A stretch of 55,031 nucleotides of DNA from an uncultured Bacteroidales bacterium (GCA_902765485.1 CACWZZ010000012.1:1-55031); one strand, 5' to 3'. Counted from the stretch's first letter, positions 1 through 7,110 are shown. Numbers and translations are program-made. The notes: generated from the sequence alone by a model not told the origin.

Positions 1-1
1 T

Positions 2-292
2 AAGAAACACCGCGAGGTGACCCGGCGTTTTTGGGACAGCCTGAGTGGCGAACAGCAGCATCAGGCAGCGGTAATCATTCCAAAGAAAGTAGCAGAAGGT
101 CGGTTCGTGCATTACGATCCGATCCGTGCGCTCAAGGAGAACACGAAGAGGGCAGGGTTGTACGGTCCGACCAATTACAACGGAAGAGCCCTGCCATCGG
201 AGCCGGTAGTGATCGCCAAATGGCAGGGCAGATGGGGGACCTACACAAAAGCGGATGTGGAGCTGTACGGGTTGGAGACAAAAGAACCATGA
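2..292 (+). CDS. hypothetical protein, 5' end outside window
   Basis: The frame is open from the first full codon of the window, so the gene probably begins upstream; the GTG at 17 is only the first possible start inside the window. About 96 residues are visible. They are rich in basic and aromatic residues, with a central AAVIIPKKVAEGRFVHYDP segment and a C-terminal WQGRWGTYTKADVELYG segment. There is no signal peptide or membrane span, so a cytoplasmic protein is likely. I do not recognise a family. It stands at the edge of an accessory strip of small ORFs and repeats, and is followed at once by the 11-bp-period arrays. A phage or mobile-element origin is possible but not shown. Confidence 0.5.
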   Translation, partial: KKHREVTRRFWDSLSGEQQHQAAVIIPKKVAEGRFVHYDPIRALKENTKRAGLYGPTNYNGRALPSEPVVIAKWQGRWGTYTKADVELYGLETKEP

Positions 293-346
293 AACAGGAG
301 GGTAAAGCCGCCGTTGTGCCGCTGTGGGGCCGGGGTCGTCCTAAGG

Positions 347-442
347 TGGTCGCGTGATGGTCGCGAGATGATCGCGAGATGGTCGCGAGATGGTCGCGTC
401 GGCAACACGTTGACTAAACCTTGACTAAACCTTGACTAAACC
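347..442. repeat. two adjacent 11-bp-period tandem arrays
   Basis: Positions 347-398 hold about 4.6 copies of TGGTCGCGAGA (variants TGGTCGCGTGA and TGATCGCGAGA). Positions 410-442 hold three exact copies of TTGACTAAACC. Both arrays have the same 11-bp period but unrelated sequences. Further imperfect copies of a CCTGAAAA(A)GGTTGAC string follow near 441-455 and 505-520. No convincing gene covers 293-663; apart from these arrays and the hairpin repeat at 541-571 nothing was seen there. Confidence 0.85.
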
Positions 443-540
443 TGAAAAAGGTTGACTCGAAAACTGAGTTAGGATCTTAAAAATCGTAAACTTTTGACTC
501 GATACCTGAAAAGGTTGACCGGAGACAGAAGACAGAAAGG

Positions 541-571
541 AAGGCTCGCGCAATGATGCGCGAGAAATGCA
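541..571. repeat. 31-bp hairpin repeat, copy 1
   Basis: It contains the perfect inverted repeat CTCGCGCA-ATGA-TGCGCGAG. The whole 31-bp string recurs exactly at 1436-1466. Each copy lies a short distance upstream of a small ORF beginning M(G/A)K(V/I), so it looks like part of a duplicated cassette or its leader. Confidence 0.85.
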
Positions 572-663
572 CATCGAAAAACGCGGGGCTAAAGACCCGC
601 GAACGGAACGAAGAATATTAACCAATCCGCCAAACTTGGCGGATACAAAAAACAACATTAAGT

Positions 664-882
664 ATGGGAAAAGTAAATTTTGAGGCAGGGATAGAGCTCC
701 TGCGCGGAAGCGTGACAAAAACGGATAAGTACTACATCCGCTGCTATCGGAGTAAGAATGGTAAGGTTAGGTATATAGTCCAAGCCAAGCCGGACCGATC
801 GAGGCACAAAGCGACCCCGGCGGAGGCTGCGAACAGGATAGCGTTCGGGAAACGGTATGGAACGGGGAGGAAGGGAAAATGA
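664..882 (+). CDS. small basic protein of unknown function (72 aa)
   Basis: The protein starts MGKVNFEAGIELLRG, with a tyrosine- and arginine-rich middle (KYYIRCYRSKNGKVRY) and a basic C-terminus. It has no signal peptide or membrane span. The layout (M-G/A-K start, a short strand-rich core, then a conserved-looking PAEAANRIAFGKR helix) resembles a loose group of small Bacteroidales proteins of unknown function; that comparison is from memory. It lies about 90 bp downstream of the hairpin repeat at 541-571, and its stop is 1 bp from the next start at 884, so the two are probably co-translated. No function is assigned. Confidence 0.6.
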   Translation: MGKVNFEAGIELLRGSVTKTDKYYIRCYRSKNGKVRYIVQAKPDRSRHKATPAEAANRIAFGKRYGTGRKGK

Positions 883-883
883 G

Positions 884-1134
884 ATGGCAAGAGAGATTGT
901 TTTTACAAAGAAGGAGCTGGCACGGTCCATATCCCGTCAGTTGGGTGTGGAGATCAGTGCGAATGAGTTCGGCCGGTGGCTTCAGATCATGGACGAGACG
1001 AAGGGTATTCCTCATTATGACAAATTGAGCAAGACCTTGGACGTCATTATGACAAATTGAGCAAGACCTTGGACGCAGAACAGGTGCGCGCCGTGAGCGA
1101 ATGGCTCGGATACGAGCTGGAAGAGGGGTTGTAA
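884..1134 (+). pseudogene. small ORF broken by a 32-bp tandem duplication
   Basis: From ATG 884 the frame reads MAREIVFTKKELARSISRQL and continues to HYDKLSKTLD. There an exact 32-bp tandem duplication (1012-1043 and 1044-1075) shifts the frame, which ends at 1058-1060 after the added residues VIMTN. If one copy is removed the frame continues through AEQVRAVSEWLGYELEEGL to a stop at 1132-1134, giving about 72 residues. The intact form is acidic-tailed and would follow the 664-882 ORF by 1 bp. Either the gene is freshly broken or the duplication is a reversible on/off switch. The family is not recognised. Confidence 0.7.
1012..1075. repeat. exact 32-bp tandem duplication
   Basis: Unit 1012-1043 is repeated without change at 1044-1075. 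As 32 is not a multiple of 3, it frameshifts the ORF that starts at 884. Having no mismatch between copies, it is probably recent. Confidence 0.95.
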
Positions 1135-1435
1135 GGTCTATCGTGCAGAAGAAAGGGCGCTATCGTGCAAGAGGAGGGTCGAAAATTTGGTGGGTTCGCG
1201 AAAAAGCAGTACTTTTGTCGTCGGAATTGGAGATCAATGACTGCGTTACTACGTAACTTGTATAATTGTCTCAATTCCTCCTCTCCCCATCGGACGCACT
1301 AGCGCTAGCGCCCGCCGGGGACCCCGGGGAATCTTTTCGGAAAGATAGGATAACGGTCAGTCGGGGCGTCTATCGCCTATCCTCAGTCTCGACGAACCGG
1401 AAAGGGATATTCCGAAAGACAGCCGGCTATAAGAA

Positions 1436-1466
1436 AAGGCTCGCGCAATGATGCGCGAGAAATGCA
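1436..1466. repeat. 31-bp hairpin repeat, copy 2
   Basis: Exact second copy of 541-571, again upstream of an M(A)K(I) small ORF (1495-1563). The stretch 1135-1435 in front of it contains no gene I can support. It has a possible -7 box TACTTTTG at 1210-1217, a CTAGCGCTAG palindrome near 1298, and a 61-codon open frame (1266-1451) that looks fortuitous. Confidence 0.85.
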
Positions 1467-1494
1467 AAATGTCAAACCTAAAACTTAACGAAAA

Positions 1495-1563
1495 TGGCAA
1501 AAATCACCTTACATGGAATGTTTGCCCGCGGGCAGGAGTATGATGCGGAGCATCAAGGGTAGC
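1495..1563 (+). pseudogene. 22-codon fragment of an M-A-K-type small ORF
   Basis: ATG 1495 reads MAKITLHGMFARGQEYDAEH and stops two codons later. The N-terminus and the position behind the hairpin repeat parallel the 664-882 ORF, so this looks like a truncated relative. The stop lies directly against the G/C palindromic element at 1563-1588, which may have cut the gene. Confidence 0.4.
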
Positions 1564-1588
1564 CCCCCAGCCCCCTGAAGGGGGAGAG
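1563..1588. repeat. G/C palindromic element, intergenic copy
   Basis: C6-AG-C5-TGAA-G5-AGAG hairpin. The same core of about 24 bp recurs inside mnmE at 1841-1866 and 2606-2630, and related elements occur at 5153-5187, 39709-39742, 39791-39820 and 44131-44162. Confidence 0.85.
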
Positions 1589-1594
1589 GATTGG

Positions 1595-1622
1595 AAAAAT
1601 CGTCCTTCGGGGCGATTTTTTG
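1595..1622 (+). terminator. Rho-independent terminator
   Basis: AAAAATCG (1595-1602), a 10-nt loop region, then CGATTTTT (1613-1620) with a further T. It closes the accessory strip just ahead of the mnmE promoter. A hairpin of nearly the same sequence follows the giant gene at 22230-22260. Confidence 0.75.
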
Positions 1623-1631
1623 CTTTAGAAT

Positions 1632-1662
1632 TTTGAATTTTGAATTTTTTGTTGTATCTTTG
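1632..1662 (+). promoter_or_regulatory. Bacteroidetes-type promoter of the mnmE run
   Basis: TTTG at 1632-1635, 19 bp, TATCTTTG at 1655-1662, then ATG 1675. The spacer is built from ATTTTGA-type repeats. The leader would be only a few bases long. Confidence 0.75.
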
Positions 1663-1674
1663 CAGCAAATTTGA

Positions 1675-3021
1675 ATGATGGAGCCTATTTGTGCTATATC
1701 AACGGCGTTCGGGACAGGCGGTATTGCTGTCATCCGGGTGTCGGGAGAAGGGAGTATCGCGATCGTCGATACGCTCTTCCACGGGTGTACTCGCTTGACC
1801 GAAGCCAAAGGTGGAAGTGTCCACTTCGGACGGATCGTTGCCCCCCAGCCCCCTGAAGGGGGAGAGGTTTTGGACGAAGTGCTATGCTCCGTTTTCCGCG
1901 CGCCGCATTCGTTCACGGGTGAGGACACGGTGGAGATAGCTTGTCACGGCAGTCTCTACATCCAGCAGGAGTTGTTGCGGTGGCTGATTGACGCAGGATG
2001 CCGTGCTGCCGAACCGGGCGAGTTCACCCGACGCGCTTTCCTCAACGGCAAGATGGATCTGACCCAGGCGGAAGCGGTCGCAGACCTGATTGCGGCGCAA
2101 AGCAAGGCGGAGAAAGATCTGGCATTGAGCCAGTTACGCGGTTCGGTCTCGACCGAGTTAGCCGCTCTGCGAGAACGGCTGCTGCATTTCACTTCGCTCA
2201 TCGAACTGGAACTGGATTTCGCGGACCATGAGGAGCTGGAGTTTGCCGACAGGGCGGAGTTAAGTGCCTTGGCGGACGAGATAGAATCGAAACTGGCGAA
2301 CTTATTGTCCTCTTTCCGCACGGGAAACGCCATCCGCAACGGTATTCCGGTAGCGATCATTGGGGCGCCGAACGTCGGCAAATCGACGCTGCTGAATGCC
2401 TTAGTGGGCGAGCAGCGCGCGATCGTCAGCGATATACAAGGCACGACGCGCGACACAATCGAAGATACGGTGATCCTCGACGGAATCCTCTTCCGTATCA
2501 TCGACACAGCAGGTCTGCGCGAGACCAACGACACGATCGAACAGATGGGCGTCGAGCGCTCCCTGCAAGCCGCACAGAAAGCCCAGATCATCCTGTATGT
2601 GAAAGCCCCCCAGCCCCCTGAAGGGGGAGGAGAAGAGAGCCTCGCCAAATCCATTGCAGCAATCAAAGGAACGGTCATCCGCGTCCTGAACAAATGCGAT
2701 ACAGGCATCCAAGGAGACGGAATCCGTATCTCCGCCAAGAACGGCGAGATAGAGCCGCTGAAACGCGAAATGGTACGTATTGCCAAAGAGGGCATGCAGA
2801 GCTCTGCCGTGATGCTGAGCAATGCCCGTCACTACGAAGCGATCACTCGTGCGCACGACGCTATCGTGCGCGTCAAAGAAGGAATGAGCGCTGGGCTGTC
2901 CGGCGAACTATTGTCTATGGACCTGCAGGACTGCCTTGCGGCAATCGGCGAAGTGACAGGACAGATCACCAACGCCGAAGTATTAAGTAATATATTTAGC
3001 AAATTCTGTATAGGAAAATGA
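1675..3021 (+). CDS. mnmE: tRNA modification GTPase MnmE (TrmE)
   Basis: With MnmG this GTPase makes the 5-carboxymethylaminomethyl group on U34 of tRNAs reading split-box codons, in the cytoplasm. Visible are the N-terminal folate-binding domain (PICAISTAFGTGGIAVIRVSG), G1 GAPNVGKST near residue 230, GTTRDTIED, DTAG near 277, NKCD near 339 and the diagnostic C-terminal CIGK. The 448-residue length fits the family. Two copies of a G/C palindromic element are translated in frame as PQPPEGG: one near residue 57 in the folate domain and one near 312 between G3 and G4. ATG 1678 is an alternative start. The stop overlaps the yicC start (ATGA). Confidence 0.97.
   Translation: MMEPICAISTAFGTGGIAVIRVSGEGSIAIVDTLFHGCTRLTEAKGGSVHFGRIVAPQPPEGGEVLDEVLCSVFRAPHSFTGEDTVEIACHGSLYIQQELLRWLIDAGCRAAEPGEFTRRAFLNGKMDLTQAEAVADLIAAQSKAEKDLALSQLRGSVSTELAALRERLLHFTSLIELELDFADHEELEFADRAELSALADEIESKLANLLSSFRTGNAIRNGIPVAIIGAPNVGKSTLLNALVGEQRAIVSDIQGTTRDTIEDTVILDGILFRIIDTAGLRETNDTIEQMGVERSLQAAQKAQIILYVKAPQPPEGGGEESLAKSIAAIKGTVIRVLNKCDTGIQGDGIRISAKNGEIEPLKREMVRIAKEGMQSSAVMLSNARHYEAITRAHDAIVRVKEGMSAGLSGELLSMDLQDCLAAIGEVTGQITNAEVLSNIFSKFCIGK
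1841..1866. repeat. G/C palindromic element inside mnmE (first)
   Basis: Same hairpin core as 1563-1588, read in frame as PQPPEGGE near residue 57. It sits in a surface-loop-like stretch of the N-terminal domain. Confidence 0.85.
2606..2630. repeat. G/C palindromic element inside mnmE (second)
   Basis: Identical core to the copies at 1563 and 1841, translated as PQPPEGGG near residue 312, between the DTAG and NKCD motifs of the GTPase domain. Confidence 0.85.
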
Positions 3022-3905
3022 TTTTATCGATGACGGGTTATGGCAGAACCGAAAGCCAATTCCGCGGACGCAAGCTGGTATGCGAGATCCGCTCGTTGAA
3101 CTCCAAAGCAATGGACATGTCCGTTCGTCTGCAGCCTGAACTGCGGGCACATGAGTTGGAAATCCGCACACAGATCACCCAACGCGTGGAGCGGGGAAAA
3201 GTGGAAATAGCTATCTGTTATCAGCTGTCAGATGCCAGCTCTCAGCCTTCGGCGATCAACTGGAGCGCGGCGAAGGAGTACGCGCGGCAGTACGGAGAGC
3301 AGTTTGGCGAACCGGTTCCGGCAGAGGTGATGGGGGCTATCCTGCGTTTCCCGGATGTGACCAAGAGCGGCGAGGAAGGCTCGGACCTGACGGACGAAGA
3401 ATGGCAGGCGGTCCAAACTCAGATAGAGCAGACTCTGGACGAGTTTGTCGCTTTCCGGACGCAAGAAGGAGCCGCGCTGCAAGCAATGTTCACCGAGAAA
3501 CTGGACGGCATCGCTGCGCTGCTGGCACAAGTGGAACCCTTTGAGAAAGGACGTGTGGCGAAGATCAAAGAGCGGCTGGAGCAGAACCTCGCGCAACTGT
3601 CTGCGCAGACCCAGGCGGAGATAGACCGAAACCGACTGGAACAAGAGATGATCTATTACCTCGAGAAACTGGATATTACCGAGGAGAAAGTGCGGCTGGC
3701 GAACCATATTAAGTACTTCCGCGAGACGATGGAGAATGCAGATGCAGTCGGTGTCGGCAAGAAACTCGGGTTCATCGCGCAGGAAATGGGGCGCGAGATC
3801 AACACGCTCGGCTCCAAATCCAACCAGTCCGAGATGCAGATCATAGTCGTCAAGATGAAAGACATCCTCGAGCAAATCAAAGAACAAGTTTTAAATGTGT
3901 TATGA
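3018..3905 (+). CDS. yicC: YicC/YloC-family endoribonuclease
   Basis: YicC-family proteins are cytoplasmic endoribonucleases implicated in RNA turnover. The N-terminus MILSMTGYGR is the family hallmark. The C-terminal part carries the conserved RLEQEMIYYLEKLDITEE and KKLGFIAQEMGREINTLGSK segments, and the 295-residue length is typical. The ATG overlaps the mnmE stop and the TGA overlaps the gmk start, so translation is probably coupled through the run. Around residues 67-81 the sequence YQLSDASSQPSAIN is low-complexity and matches translated heptamer repeats found in neighbouring genes, suggesting a decayed repeat insertion. Confidence 0.93.
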   Translation: MILSMTGYGRTESQFRGRKLVCEIRSLNSKAMDMSVRLQPELRAHELEIRTQITQRVERGKVEIAICYQLSDASSQPSAINWSAAKEYARQYGEQFGEPVPAEVMGAILRFPDVTKSGEEGSDLTDEEWQAVQTQIEQTLDEFVAFRTQEGAALQAMFTEKLDGIAALLAQVEPFEKGRVAKIKERLEQNLAQLSAQTQAEIDRNRLEQEMIYYLEKLDITEEKVRLANHIKYFRETMENADAVGVGKKLGFIAQEMGREINTLGSKSNQSEMQIIVVKMKDILEQIKEQVLNVL

Positions 3906-4453
3906 TATACATTTTCTGTGCGCCTTCGGGCAGCGGCAAATCGACCATGGTCAAGCATCTGTTGACCGAATATCCGGGTCAGTTCGAACTCTCCGTCTCC
4001 TGCACGACGCGTGCGCCGCGAGGCGAAGAAGTGAACGGACGGGAGTACTATTTTATCTCCGTGGAAGAGTTCCAACAGCGCATCGCGGGAGACGAGTTCA
4101 TCGAGTACGAACAGGTCTATGAAGGGCTCTATTACGGCACGCTGAAAGCGGAGATCGAACGTATTGAGCAAGCGGGACACCAAGTGCTCTTCGACGTGGA
4201 TGTGAAAGGAGGACTGAACCTGAAACGTATCTTAGGCGACCGCGCTCTGTCGGTCTTCATCTGTCCGCCGTCCATTGAGGAGTTGCGACGTCGTTTAGTG
4301 GGGCGCGGAGACACCAGCGCAGAGATGATAGAGAAACGCTTGGCGAAAGCGGAGTATGAGATGAGTTTCAAACCGCAGTTCGACCGCGTCATCGTCAACG
4401 ACGACCTGCCAAACGCCTTCGCACAACTGGATAAACTGATAGCTGAAAGCTGA
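3902..4453 (+). CDS. gmk: guanylate kinase
   Basis: Phosphorylates GMP to GDP with ATP, for GTP and dGTP supply. The P-loop APSGSGKST is at residues 7-15, followed by the GMP-binding SVSCTTRAPRGEEVNGREYYF and, near 100, DVDVKGGLNLK. At 183 residues it is slightly short for the family. The last residues (LIAES) and the stop codon lie inside a heptamer-type repeat (4436-4465), so the normal C-terminus may have been replaced by the repeat. It overlaps yicC by 4 bp, and nadD starts 7 bp downstream. Confidence 0.96.
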   Translation: MIYIFCAPSGSGKSTMVKHLLTEYPGQFELSVSCTTRAPRGEEVNGREYYFISVEEFQQRIAGDEFIEYEQVYEGLYYGTLKAEIERIEQAGHQVLFDVDVKGGLNLKRILGDRALSVFICPPSIEELRRRLVGRGDTSAEMIEKRLAKAEYEMSFKPQFDRVIVNDDLPNAFAQLDKLIAES

Positions 4454-4465
4454 AATCTGATGGCT
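4436..4465. repeat. heptamer-type simple repeat at the gmk/nadD junction
   Basis: Imperfect CTGANNN units (CTGATAG, CTGAAAG, CTGAAAT, CTGATGG). The gmk stop TGA and the nadD start ATG are both inside it. Confidence 0.8.
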
Positions 4466-4987
4466 AAAATTGGCATATACGGCGGTAGCTTCAACCCGGT
4501 CCATTTCGGGCATGTGGGTTTGGCGCGATGGGTCATCGAGCATACTGACCTCGATGAACTATGGCTGATGGTGAGTCCCAATAACCCGCTGAAACCGGCA
4601 GGAATACTCGCGCCCGAAGAGGAACGGCTTGCCGGAGTGCAACAAGCCATCAAAGACATACCGGGCTTGAAAGCCTGCGACTTTGAGTTTCACCTGCCGC
4701 GACCGTCTTATACCGCGAACACGCTGCGGGAACTGCAAAAAGCTTATCCGGAGCACGAGTTTACACTCATCATGGGAGAAGACAATATCGCGATCTTCGA
4801 TCGCTGGTGCGAATACGAATATATCTTGGAGAACTTCCGGATCTTTGTCTATCCGCGGAAGGGAGAGAAATCAATTCTCAATTCTCAATTCTCAATTCTC
4901 AATTCTCCGAACGTTACGTTCTTGGAGGGCGCTCCTCTTTTCGACATTTCATCATCCGCCATTCGCCATTCGCAAGGACGTCCGTAA
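4460..4987 (+). CDS. nadD: nicotinate-nucleotide adenylyltransferase, shortened C-terminus
   Basis: Transfers AMP to nicotinate mononucleotide in NAD synthesis. GIYGGSFNPVHFGHV carries the nucleotidyltransferase HxGH-type motif, MGEDNIAIFDRW fits the substrate loop, and FDISSSAIR is the ISSTxIR-type motif near the C-terminus. A heptamer array (4871-4908) is translated as ILNSQFSILNS in the middle. The protein ends only five residues after the ISSSAIR motif, about 20-30 residues earlier than usual, where ATTCGCC heptamers occur. Its last 74 bp overlap the 3' end of prmA on the other strand. The short tail may be tolerated or may impair the enzyme. Confidence 0.9.
   Translation: MAKIGIYGGSFNPVHFGHVGLARWVIEHTDLDELWLMVSPNNPLKPAGILAPEEERLAGVQQAIKDIPGLKACDFEFHLPRPSYTANTLRELQKAYPEHEFTLIMGEDNIAIFDRWCEYEYILENFRIFVYPRKGEKSILNSQFSILNSPNVTFLEGAPLFDISSSAIRHSQGRP
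4871..4908. repeat. heptamer array in nadD
   Basis: Five-plus copies of CAATTCT. The + strand is stop-free in every frame and is the one translated; the other strand contains TGA. Confidence 0.9.
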
Positions 4988-5774
4988 GGGTCAGTCCTTC
5001 GGCTTCGGCTGCGGCTTGCAGAGCAAGGCAGTCCGCCTCGTAGAAACCGCTCATCCATAACTCTCCTCCTGCGCACAGCAGACGGGCGTACAGGCTCATT
5101 TGGGAAAGAAGGATATTCCGATGGATATTGGAGAGGATGAGGTTGAAAGAGCCTACCCCCAGCCCCTCCCTGAAAGGAGGGGAGCTCAGGTCTCCGAGAC
5201 GCACATCCATCTCTACACCGTTCAGCGCAGCGTTCTCCCGCGCATTCTCCACACTCTTGTCGTCTATATCGATAGCAACCACCGTCTCGGCTCCCAAGCG
5301 TTTGGCAAATATCCCCAAGACACCTGTTCCACACCCATTATCAAGGACACGACCTAAAGTACCAAGTGACGAAGTACCAAGTGACGAAGTACCAAGGACG
5401 AAGGACGATGCATCTTGCATTTTGGCATTTTCCAGGAGGGCATTGATCATCATGGAGGTCGTCTCGTGGTAACCTGCGCCGAAGGCGCAATGCGGCACGA
5501 TCCGAACACCCAGAGGCAGTTCCTGAACAGGGTGCTCCGCTTCCCATGCCGCATTCCAGTTCTCGTCCGGACAGGGGGAAATTGAAGATTGAAAATTGAA
5601 AGGTGAAAGGTATTCCTCAATCGCCTCTCGGTTTTGCTCCCAGAGGTCGGAAGGGATATAATAGTCCTCGCCGTCAATGGTGTCCACGCCCAAGTCACAA
5701 ATCGCTTGGTCGAACAGGTCTTTCTGCCATTCTTCGGCGAAAGAGGTCTCAATGTGCAAAATATGATAGCGCAT
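4914..5774 (-). CDS. prmA: ribosomal protein L11 methyltransferase
   Basis: Trimethylates ribosomal protein L11 using S-adenosylmethionine. AFGAGYHETTSM is the family's substrate/SAM motif, VLDNGCGTGVLGIFA is SAM motif I, AIDIDD is motif II and LILSNIHRNIL is motif IV. Three foreign-looking stretches are translated: PFNFQSSISP (repeat 5580-5610), LGTSSLGTSSLGT (5357-5407) and SSPPFREGLGVGS (palindromic element 5153-5187). The C-terminus NGEWRMMK comes from ATTCGCC-type heptamers and overlaps the end of nadD. ATG 5774 lies 26 bp inside the folC 3' end, as the last gene of dnaE-folC-prmA. Confidence 0.93.
   Translation of the reverse strand: MRYHILHIETSFAEEWQKDLFDQAICDLGVDTIDGEDYYIPSDLWEQNREAIEEYLSPFNFQSSISPCPDENWNAAWEAEHPVQELPLGVRIVPHCAFGAGYHETTSMMINALLENAKMQDASSFVLGTSSLGTSSLGTLGRVLDNGCGTGVLGIFAKRLGAETVVAIDIDDKSVENARENAALNGVEMDVRLGDLSSPPFREGLGVGSFNLILSNIHRNILLSQMSLYARLLCAGGELWMSGFYEADCLALQAAAEAEGLTLTDVLANGEWRMMKCRKEERPPRT
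4953..4973. repeat. ATTCGCC heptamers at the nadD/prmA convergent ends
   Basis: Two and a half copies of a CCATTCG unit lie inside both the nadD C-terminus (+) and the prmA C-terminus (-, read as NGEWRM). Confidence 0.75.
5153..5187. repeat. G/C palindromic element inside prmA
   Basis: CCCCAGCCCCTCCC-TGAAA-GGAGGGGAG hairpin; on the minus strand it reads as SPPFREGLGVG within prmA. Related to the mnmE copies but longer. Confidence 0.8.
5357..5407. repeat. simple repeat inside prmA (AAGTACC/AAGTGACG)
   Basis: Alternating 7- and 8-bp units, translated on the minus strand as LGTSSLGTSSLGT just before SAM motif I. The + strand contains TGA, the coding strand none. Confidence 0.85.
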
Positions 5775-7110
5775 CTCCTACTAAATAATTGCTGCCGCCG
5801 ATGAAGATCGCGTCTTCCGGCGCGGCATGGTCTAAGGCATAAGCAAACGCGTCTTGCGGCTTATCAAGAGCGATCTCCCCTTCGGGGGAGAAAACCGGAC
5901 TCTCCGGATGGATTTGGTGCCACAAAGTGAGCATCTCTTCCGCTGTCCGCGCACGAGAGGTGTTCGGCGTGGTGAAGATATAGCTGTATTTGAGATTTGA
6001 GATTTGACAATTGACATTTGACATTTGACATTTGTCATTTGTGGGCATCAGACGCATTACTACGTCCGTATCTTTGTCGTTCACCATGCCGAAGACAATC
6101 CAAATATGCGGGTGGGGCAGTTCCTTGAGTTGGCGGGCGACATACTGCAGTCCGTGGCTGTTATGCCCCGTGTCGCAGAGGACGAGCGGTTGTTTCTGCA
6201 GCGTCTCCCAACGCCCGCGCAGACCCGTCAGACGGCATACATGTGCGAAGCCCTCACGGATAGCTGAAGGCTGAATGCTGAATGCTGAATGCTGATAGCT
6301 GATAGCTTTCAGCGCGACGTAAGCGGTCTGGAGGTTATGCTCCTGGTAGATCCCTTTGAGTTCGCTTTCCGGCGCTTCGCGCAGCCTGCGGGTGCGCATA
6401 TATCCGCATTGGTCGGCAAACCAGATCCGGCAGTCGGTCGTTTCCGGTCCGTCTCCTAATATATTGCACTCGCGCGCACGGTCGAGGAAAACATTCATGG
6501 TTTGCGGGTGGGTCTCGCCGATGACACAGGGCACATGAGGTTTCATGATCCCTGCTTTCTCGCGGGCGATCTTCGTCAGGGTGTTTCCGAGAAACTCGGT
6601 GTGGTCCATTCCGATATTGGTGATGACGGAGAGAATGGGTGTCAGCACATTGGTGCTGTCGAGTCGTCCGCCGAGTCCCACTTCGACGACCGCTATGTCC
6701 ACTTGTTGCGAAACGAAATATGCAAACGCCATCGCGGTCATGGTCTCGAAGAAAGAGGGTTGAGTCTCGTCCAGAAACGCCTTGTTCTCCGTGATAAACC
6801 GCGCTACTTCTTCTTCGGAGATCGGCGTGCCGTTGACGCGGACGCGTTCGGTCAGCGAGACCAGATGCGGGCTGGTGTAGAGCCCCACTTTGTATCCGGC
6901 GGCTTGCAGGACTGCAGCAATGAGATGGGAGGTCGAACCTTTGCCGTTCGTGCCTGCCACATGTACCGCGCGCAGCTTCTCGTGCGGGTTACCCAGATGC
7001 GCCATGAGACGGAGTGTGTTCTCCAGCCCCGGCTTGTACGCCGCGCCTCCCACCATGTGAAACGGCGGGCGCGACGAATACAGATATGTGATCGCTTCGC
7101 TATAATTCAT
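5749..7110 (-). CDS. folC: folylpolyglutamate synthase / dihydrofolate synthase
   Basis: Adds glutamate to dihydropteroate and to folates. VAGTNGKGSTSH is the ATP-binding loop, LYTSPHLVSLTERVRVNG the folate-site motif, VEVGLGGRLDSTN and ITNIGMDHTEFLG the Mur-ligase-fold motifs, and LCDTGHNSHGL the C-terminal ligase motif. ATG 7110 gives 453 residues. Two repeat arrays are read through: AISYQHSAFSIQPSAIR (6261-6307) and DKCQMSNVNCQISNL (5989-6043), both in linker-like positions between conserved motifs. The start shares one base with the dnaE stop, and the stop overlaps prmA. Confidence 0.95.
   Translation of the reverse strand: MNYSEAITYLYSSRPPFHMVGGAAYKPGLENTLRLMAHLGNPHEKLRAVHVAGTNGKGSTSHLIAAVLQAAGYKVGLYTSPHLVSLTERVRVNGTPISEEEVARFITENKAFLDETQPSFFETMTAMAFAYFVSQQVDIAVVEVGLGGRLDSTNVLTPILSVITNIGMDHTEFLGNTLTKIAREKAGIMKPHVPCVIGETHPQTMNVFLDRARECNILGDGPETTDCRIWFADQCGYMRTRRLREAPESELKGIYQEHNLQTAYVALKAISYQHSAFSIQPSAIREGFAHVCRLTGLRGRWETLQKQPLVLCDTGHNSHGLQYVARQLKELPHPHIWIVFGMVNDKDTDVVMRLMPTNDKCQMSNVNCQISNLKYSYIFTTPNTSRARTAEEMLTLWHQIHPESPVFSPEGEIALDKPQDAFAYALDHAAPEDAIFIGGSNYLVGDALSYFAH
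5989..6043. repeat. heptamer array in folC (TTTGACA units)
   Basis: About seven TTTGANA-type heptamers. The minus strand is stop-free and is translated within folC; the + strand has TGA in the repeat. Confidence 0.88.
6261..6307. repeat. heptamer array in folC (CTGAATG units)
   Basis: Six CTGANNG heptamers. The minus strand reads as QHSAFSIQPSA; the + strand carries TGA. Confidence 0.9.

Noticed and set aside
347-442. Possible CRISPR array
   Set aside because: 11-bp units directly adjacent with no spacers, and no cas genes in the window.
1266-1451. 61-codon ORF starting TTG, RGVYRLSSVSTNRKG in the product
   Set aside because: TTG start, no convincing promoter spacing, ends inside the hairpin repeat; probably fortuitous, though a remnant cannot be excluded.
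5875-5890. CTCCCCTTCGGGGGAG in folC as another palindromic element
   Set aside because: Shorter than the family core and readable as a normal FSPEGE coding stretch; not counted.
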